This document shows, piece after piece, positions 45,549 through 50,900 of a stretch of DNA of 50,900 nucleotides (positions are counted from its first letter, which is position 1; each line of letters starts with the position of its first letter). Under the pieces are notes generated by a model, which was not told the DNA's origin, ran no database searches, and saw only the letters and a program-made list of their open reading frames with translations. Position numbers and translations under genes: made by a program. This stretch comes from Pseudidiomarina sp. CB1 (lineage in GTDB: Bacteria > Pseudomonadota > Gammaproteobacteria > Enterobacterales > Alteromonadaceae), in the NCBI RefSeq assembly GCF_024752025.1, contig NZ_JANTPU010000004.1, positions 1-50,900 of the forward strand, read 5' to 3'.

Positions 45549-47321
45549 GTGATCGTACGCAATGGAATAGGCTTGCTCGTTATACTCTGTGGGTGTTTGC
45601 TGAGCGACGCCGCTAACGCCCAACAACAGCGAAACGATGCAACTTTAAAAGTCTCATACAGCGGTGTTGATGGTGAACTTGCCAGCAACGTCGAGAGTTA
45701 CCTTGGGATATTAGAATACTCAGGCCAAGCGGCGCCGAGTATTTTCCGCGTGCGTTTCCTAGCGCGTCGAGGTGAAGCTGAAATTAAACAAGCGCTTCAA
45801 CCTTTTGGTTATTACCATACGAAGGTCGACACCGACATCAACACTAGCGAACAACAAATCGAAGTAGCCTACGCTATTGAGCTGGGTGAGCGCACACGCA
45901 TCAGCGAAGTTGCCATTAATGTTACTGGCGCACTAGGACAAGACGAGGCTTATAAAGAGTTACGCAAACGGTTTCCGGTGAAAGTTGGCGAGCCTTTACG
46001 TCACGTCGATTACGAACGCGTAAAGACCATGCTACGCAACCTCGCTGCCGAACGCGGTTATTACGACGCAGAGTTTACCCAGCAAGAACTCCACGTCGAG
46101 TTGAGTGATGCTAGTGCGGCGGTACGACTCACCTACGCCAGCGGCGAGCGATTCCGTTTTGGTTCCGTTGCAATCTGCTGTAACCATTTATCGAGCGAAT
46201 TTATCGAACGTTACTTTCAGTTTGCCGAAGGGGATTGGTTTCACACCCGCGACCTGCTGGATCTGCAAGTGGCACTAGCTGGGAGCGATTATTTTGAAAC
46301 CGTGGAAGTTGCACCGTTATGGCAAGAAGCAGAAAGCCAACACGTTCCGGTATCAGTGCGGGTGACACCTAATCAACGCGACTTCTATCAAGTTGGCCCA
46401 GGCTATGGCACCGACACAGGTGCGCGCCTTACGCTAGCCTTTGACCGACGCTGGGTAAATGACAGAGGGCACCGAATTTCGAGTCTGTTGCGACTTTCGC
46501 AGGTACAAAGCACGGGCTTTGTTGATTACATTATTCCAGGCAAAAACCCGGCACGAGATCAATACAGTCTCACTGGTGAAGTCATCGATCGCAGTTATGA
46601 AGAGCTACAGTCGACGCTGTATCGAACCAGTGTGCGCGATACACGCCATTACGACCGCTGGCAGCGTACCTACCAATTAAGCTATCAACAAGAAGACTTT
46701 CGCTTTGGCACAGATCCCCGAGAAACGTCGAACTTTTTGGTGCCAAGCGCCGAATTTAGCTATGTCAGTAGCAATCTGGACCCACGCAACCGAAACTTAG
46801 TCGATAGTGGCTACCGCGTCAGTGTGCGACTCCAAGGGGCGAGTGATAGCGTTCTGTCGAGTGCCACATTTTATTCGCTAACCCTAAGCGGTAAAGCTGT
46901 TTATTCGCTCAACGAGCAGTGGCGCATACTCGCGCGCGCAGAATTAGGCGCAATGGAAACCAATGCATTCGAAGAAATATCACCATCATTACGTTTTTTT
47001 GCGGGGGGCGACCATAGTGTCCGCGGCTATGCCTATCAACAACTAGGTCCAACCAACGACGAAGGTGTCGTGGTTGGGGGCCGCTACCTTGGCGTCGCCA
47101 GCGCCGAGGTTGATTACTTAGTAGCGCCCAATTGGCGTGTTGCCCTGTTCACTGACGTTGGTAATAGCGGTATGGATTGGTCAATGAGCTGGAAGCAGAC
47201 GTATGGGGTTGGACTACGTTGGCTATCGCCGATCGGCCCTGTTCGCTTAGATGTCGCACAAGCAGTAGATGAACCTGATAAACCTTGGCGCTTGCATTTA
47301 ACCATAGGGCCAGACTTATGA
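45549..47321 (+). CDS. tamA: Translocation and assembly module outer-membrane protein TamA
   Basis: An Omp85-family protein that works with TamB in inserting some outer-membrane proteins and in lipid transport to the outer membrane. The 590-residue protein has a signal peptide (GLLVILCGCLLSDAANA), three POTRA-type domains (about 30-270) and a beta-barrel with the FFAGGDHSVRGYAYQ motif and a final phenylalanine-free terminus (LTIGPDL). The GTG start at 45549 follows GGTGG. Upstream, an extended -10 TGATATACT is at about 45512. The stop overlaps tamB as ATGA. Confidence 0.94.
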   Translation: MIVRNGIGLLVILCGCLLSDAANAQQQRNDATLKVSYSGVDGELASNVESYLGILEYSGQAAPSIFRVRFLARRGEAEIKQALQPFGYYHTKVDTDINTSEQQIEVAYAIELGERTRISEVAINVTGALGQDEAYKELRKRFPVKVGEPLRHVDYERVKTMLRNLAAERGYYDAEFTQQELHVELSDASAAVRLTYASGERFRFGSVAICCNHLSSEFIERYFQFAEGDWFHTRDLLDLQVALAGSDYFETVEVAPLWQEAESQHVPVSVRVTPNQRDFYQVGPGYGTDTGARLTLAFDRRWVNDRGHRISSLLRLSQVQSTGFVDYIIPGKNPARDQYSLTGEVIDRSYEELQSTLYRTSVRDTRHYDRWQRTYQLSYQQEDFRFGTDPRETSNFLVPSAEFSYVSSNLDPRNRNLVDSGYRVSVRLQGASDSVLSSATFYSLTLSGKAVYSLNEQWRILARAELGAMETNAFEEISPSLRFFAGGDHSVRGYAYQQLGPTNDEGVVVGGRYLGVASAEVDYLVAPNWRVALFTDVGNSGMDWSMSWKQTYGVGLRWLSPIGPVRLDVAQAVDEPDKPWRLHLTIGPDL

Positions 47322-50300
47322 GATGGTTAAAACGATTAGCTACCGTGATTGTAGCCTTATTCATCCTCGTACCGATTTTACTATACGTGTTAGTCAGCAC
47401 CACGACCGGCTCGCGCTTCATGCTGTCGCAGGCGCTCAAGTTTATCCCGGTAACAGTGAGCTATGACCAACTCGAGGGTAGTCTTATTGATCAACTCACT
47501 CTCAATGGCTTCGTATTACAAACGCCCAAACAACGCTACAGTGCCGACGAGGTCATTGTGGCTTGGCGCCCCTGGGAATTGTTGGATAGTCAGTTAACCA
47601 TTGAAAAACTAAGCCTGTATAACTCAAAGTTGCAGCTTCTAGAGCAAGCTCAGCGCGACGACGACGCTATTGTATTACCCACTATTGACCTGCCTTTTGC
47701 AGTGGATGTTGCTGAATTAACTATCACTAATTTCGCCTTCCAAGCTGCTGACGGTGCGGGCTCGCTCAATACCATAACCATCGAATTATCGAGCTCGCTG
47801 AGCCTAGTTGACAGTCAATTGAAACTTAATGGACTCACTTTACGCGCAGAGCAACCAGAATTTAGTTTTGCTCATAACGGCAGTGTTTCTGCTCGCCTTA
47901 AAGAGAATTACCCATTAAAGGTCGTCGGTAGTTATACATTAGCGTTCGTTGACGCGCGTATTCCGATGGTCGAAGGCACAGTTAATGTGGAAGGTGCTTT
48001 GCAAGAGGTGCCTCTACAGCTAACGAGTACGTTCAAGGGGGCGAATACCCCAGAGCAGAAATTCACTGCCAGCGTCAGTTCACCACTGGCGAACCCAACA
48101 TGGCAAAGCGAGCTTAATTTAAGTGAGCTACCGTTAAGCTTGATCCAACCTTGGTTAATCGATTACGCAGACGTTAGTGAACGTTATATCACCGCAACGT
48201 CGGCTTTATCGGGCCATGTCCACGTCGATAATAACGAAATTCAACTGCAGCAAGTCACCGCAATTAATTTGGCTCGTAGAGGCGAAGTGACGCTCAACGG
48301 ATTTTGGCAACATAACAACTTTAATAGTAGCTATGAACAGATGCCGTTCGACCTACTTATTTCTTACACGAATTTAGGTTTTCAGTCCGCAGACCTAAGT
48401 CTCCAAGCCGAAGTCGGATTTACTCAGTTGGTCGGAACCCTCAGTGACTTTAAATTTGTGAACCAATCCGTCATGAGCATGAAAACCAGCAGGCAATCTC
48501 TCGTCGAAGAGTTAACAGCTGAGATTGATGGCTCTGGGTCTATGAAACACCTTGAAGTTGCGAAGCTTTCCCTTTCGAGCCCTGAGTTTGAAATGCGTGG
48601 GACGCTTAAGGCGTCATGGGAAAACACGTTAAACCTTAGTTTAGATATTGAATCAGGACGCAGTACCATAGGCCTTGCTGGTAATGAAGCGTTACTCGCA
48701 GGTAGCGTAGAACTAAACAACAATCAACTTAGCTTCTCCGAGCTAGCTATAGCACTTGGCCAAACCGAACTTCAGTTGAACGGTTCAACCGCTAATGACA
48801 ATTTGCGTGGTAGCTTGTTAGTTAAAGATCTTCAACAGCTCCCTCACCTTCCTGAGGGTTTGAGTGAACTGCAATCGCTTGAAACCGAGTTTAGTATTGA
48901 TACGCAGGCACAGCTCAGCGAATTTCAAATCTTATTCCAGCAATTTAAGCTCCAAACAGCCAGTTTAGACAGTTGGCTACTCACCGAACCAACACAGCTA
49001 GCAATTAAACAACAAAATCAGGTTTGGCAGGCGGAATTGGATAAACTGTGTTTACAGCATGACGCTAACCAATTTGGAGTACTATGCACCGAGTTGGCCC
49101 TTACCCAAGAAAGCGTTATTGCGAACCTAACTGGCGAGCGCCTCTCGCTATGGTTATTGAATCGTTTCCGAGAGCGCGACGTAGCGCAGCGCATTGCTGG
49201 GTTAGTTTCGCTCAATGCGACGACAACTTTTAGTCGCGATAACTTTCAAATGAACGACCTCGGACTGCAGTTAACCAGCGACAACACGGTATTTTTCGCC
49301 TTAAACCAAGAGACAAGTACCCGACTATCGTATTGGGAGCTCGCAGCTCGTGGTAATGCCGATGCCATTACCGCTGAAGTCGAAGGTCAACTCGCTAACA
49401 ATGAAGGTGGCTTGTTCGGTGACCTGGCGTTACTAGATATCTACACCGAGCCTAAAGTTGAGGGAAATCTGCTATTTGCATTGGATGACTTAGCAATGCT
49501 TGACTGGGTTTTACCCGGCATGCGCTACAACGGTGGCAAAGCCACGGCTCAGCTTAGTCTGACTGGCACATTAGCAGAACCCAGTTTCAGTGGTGATATG
49601 GAGGTCTATGCGGAGTCCGTCGTCTTCGCAGAAACCAACTTTGTCTTCAATGACGTTCGGCTCGCTTTGATCGATCAAGCTGAAACTGAGGATGAGATAG
49701 AGATTCAAGGTCAAGCTAAAGCGGGTGACGACGGCTGGGTGTTAGTTGAGGGGGTGGCCATGCCGCTCGATGCTGAAGCCTATTTGAAGATTACCGGACA
49801 AAATTTCCGTGCTTTGCAAATGCCTACAGCGACCGTCGATGTAAGCCCAAATCTAACCGTTCACGTTAACAATCGTACGATCGATATCGCAGGTACTGTC
49901 GATGTGCCATTTGCGGCGATTGCAGCCCCTGATTTTGAAACTTCCGTCAGCAATAGTAGCGATGTAATTATTACCCGCGACGGTAAGCCCGTCGAAGAAG
50001 CATTGGTAGGTGGAGATGAATTAGAGGTCAACGCCCAAATTCGCGTTAACCTAGGGCAACAAGTGACAGTTGACGCGTACGGCTTTACCGGTCGACTGCA
50101 AGGTAGCTTGGAGATTATGGAGGAACCGCGGCGTCCGACCACCGCAATCGGTAGTATCAATGTCGCTAAAGGTAGCTATGAAATCTATGGACAAGAGCTA
50201 AACATTGATCGCGGATCCTTTATCTATAACGGTGGCGATATCAGTAATCCAGGCTTAAACCTGAGAGTGAAACGCGACATATCGAATGGCAATAGCGCTG

Positions 50301-50752
50301 GCAATGTCAACGTTGGCGCACAGGTGGTAGGAACATTAACTGAGCCAGATTTTCGTTTATTCTCGACACCAGCCATGCCTGATTCAGAGATTCTTTCGTA
50401 CCTGATATTAGGTAAGAGTATGCAGTCGGCATCATCAACGGGATCTGACGACATTCAGCTACAGGCATTGCTTATGTTGGGAGCCAAGGGAACTGAAGCT
50501 ATTGGAGAGTCGTTACAAGATTCTTTTGGTATCGATGAGTTCGGTATTGATAACGATCCAAACACACGCGAAACGTCTTTTTATATCGGTAAGTATTTAT
50601 CGCCAAAACTGTTTGTCAGATATGGCGTGGGGTTACTAGAGAGTACGAATACTTTTATGGTTCGCTACCAATTAACTGAGCGTTTACTCATTGAAACCAT
50701 GACCAGTAGTCAGGCTCAAGGTGGCGACATCTTCTACACCTTCGAGCGTTAA
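47318..50752 (+). CDS. tamB: Translocation and assembly module inner-membrane protein TamB
   Basis: A 1144-residue AsmA-like protein anchored by one N-terminal helix (about 8-30) and spanning the periplasm as a long beta-taco groove. The conserved C-terminal DUF490 region (about 780-1144) includes GSINVAKGSYEIYGQELNI and RGSFIYNGGDISNPGLNL. ATG at 47318 overlaps the tamA stop by four bases, fixing the start. The central region is much less conserved, as usual. Confidence 0.95.
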   Translation: MRWLKRLATVIVALFILVPILLYVLVSTTTGSRFMLSQALKFIPVTVSYDQLEGSLIDQLTLNGFVLQTPKQRYSADEVIVAWRPWELLDSQLTIEKLSLYNSKLQLLEQAQRDDDAIVLPTIDLPFAVDVAELTITNFAFQAADGAGSLNTITIELSSSLSLVDSQLKLNGLTLRAEQPEFSFAHNGSVSARLKENYPLKVVGSYTLAFVDARIPMVEGTVNVEGALQEVPLQLTSTFKGANTPEQKFTASVSSPLANPTWQSELNLSELPLSLIQPWLIDYADVSERYITATSALSGHVHVDNNEIQLQQVTAINLARRGEVTLNGFWQHNNFNSSYEQMPFDLLISYTNLGFQSADLSLQAEVGFTQLVGTLSDFKFVNQSVMSMKTSRQSLVEELTAEIDGSGSMKHLEVAKLSLSSPEFEMRGTLKASWENTLNLSLDIESGRSTIGLAGNEALLAGSVELNNNQLSFSELAIALGQTELQLNGSTANDNLRGSLLVKDLQQLPHLPEGLSELQSLETEFSIDTQAQLSEFQILFQQFKLQTASLDSWLLTEPTQLAIKQQNQVWQAELDKLCLQHDANQFGVLCTELALTQESVIANLTGERLSLWLLNRFRERDVAQRIAGLVSLNATTTFSRDNFQMNDLGLQLTSDNTVFFALNQETSTRLSYWELAARGNADAITAEVEGQLANNEGGLFGDLALLDIYTEPKVEGNLLFALDDLAMLDWVLPGMRYNGGKATAQLSLTGTLAEPSFSGDMEVYAESVVFAETNFVFNDVRLALIDQAETEDEIEIQGQAKAGDDGWVLVEGVAMPLDAEAYLKITGQNFRALQMPTATVDVSPNLTVHVNNRTIDIAGTVDVPFAAIAAPDFETSVSNSSDVIITRDGKPVEEALVGGDELEVNAQIRVNLGQQVTVDAYGFTGRLQGSLEIMEEPRRPTTAIGSINVAKGSYEIYGQELNIDRGSFIYNGGDISNPGLNLRVKRDISNGNSAGNVNVGAQVVGTLTEPDFRLFSTPAMPDSEILSYLILGKSMQSASSTGSDDIQLQALLMLGAKGTEAIGESLQDSFGIDEFGIDNDPNTRETSFYIGKYLSPKLFVRYGVGLLESTNTFMVRYQLTERLLIETMTSSQAQGGDIFYTFER

Positions 50753-50805
50753 TAGATAAAAGCAAAGAGCGATGTTTGCTGTTCGCTGTTTGTTGAAACC
50801 AACAA

Positions 50806-50865
50806 CGAAGAGCGAACGCAGTGAGCGTGCGAAGAGCGAACGCAGTGAGCGTGCGAAGAGCGAAC
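50806..50865. repeat. Tandem 24-base repeat, 2.5 copies
   Basis: Two full copies (50806-50829 and 50830-50853) and a half copy (50854-50865) of a unit starting CGAAGAGCGAACG and ending TGAGCGTG are perfectly repeated. The preceding GTTCGCT (50781) is complementary to AGCGAAC in the repeat, so the stretch can form a larger hairpin. It lies between tamB and its terminator and may belong to a dispersed intergenic repeat family. Confidence 0.85.
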
Positions 50866-50873
50866 AACAAAAA

Positions 50874-50900
50874 AGCCCCCAGCGTTAGCTGAGGGCTTTT
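50874..50900 (+). terminator. Rho-independent terminator after tamB
   Basis: AGCCCCCAGC and GCTGAGGGCT form a ten-base stem with one mismatch and a GTTA loop, followed by TTT at the window edge. An A-run (50869-50874) lies on the other side, so it may work in both directions. Confidence 0.85.

Noticed and set aside
50806-50865. Repeat at the right edge as a CRISPR array
   Set aside because: The units are directly adjacent without spacers and no cas gene is near.

Overview
The window reads as chromosomal DNA of a marine-type gammaproteobacterium. Its ribosomal, Deo, RF3, RadA, SerB, TamA/TamB and QueC/QueE proteins are close to those of Escherichia coli. The mix with a six-gene Mrp antiporter, a Tad-type pilus cluster and secreted S8 and S41 peptidases suggests Alteromonadales, perhaps Idiomarinaceae. 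The family is a guess from gene content; nothing in the window proves it. Coding density is high, most operons use overlapping stop/start codons, and no transposase, integrase or CRISPR array was seen.

Layout. Bases 1-246 (minus strand) are the tandem promoters and boxA leader of an rRNA operon whose 16S gene lies off the left edge. Bases 396-1226 encode an exported protein with a strict 15-residue proline repeat. Bases 1299-9813 (minus) hold the complete spc operon (rplN to rpmJ, including the short rpmJ at 4295-4408) and the alpha operon (rpsM-rpsK-rpsD-rpoA-rplQ), with an S4-type translational regulator in front of rpsM. The S10 operon that normally precedes rplN is missing: rplN faces a 410-base divergent region and then the Mrp (Mnh/Pha) cation/proton antiporter operon (10245-16009). 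Bases 16006-25102 (minus) are one compact Tad/Flp-like pilus operon: pilin, TadG-like and TadE-like proteins, CpaB, secretin, TadA ATPase, TadB, TadC, a DUF192 protein, a TPR lipoprotein and a pilin-like protein. No TadZ or prepilin peptidase lies inside it.

From 25195 the genes are mostly housekeeping. queE and queC (queuosine precursor synthesis) are divergent, followed by nagZ and a lipoprotein S41 peptidase. serB-radA-btuF-btuC-btuD form a minus-strand run, with smp (ytjB) divergent from serB. Then come a TatD-family hydrolase, prfC, a large subtilisin-like protease, and the nucleoside catabolism operon cdd-deoC-deoA-deoB-deoD. A small operon of a DUF2892 membrane protein and a BigR/YgaV-type ArsR regulator follows, then holD-rimI, tRNA-Trp, and tamA-tamB up to a terminator at the right edge. 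The order holD/rimI - prfC - deo genes - smp/serB - radA echoes the 99-minute region of E. coli, with local inversions and insertions.

The most unusual items are the spc/S10 split with an rRNA-like promoter element at the breakpoint, the reduced Tad locus with two unrecognised small proteins, the 15-residue repeat protein, a BtuF-like protein that seems to lack a signal peptide, and a persulfide-sensor-like regulator with its two cysteines at the BigR spacing.
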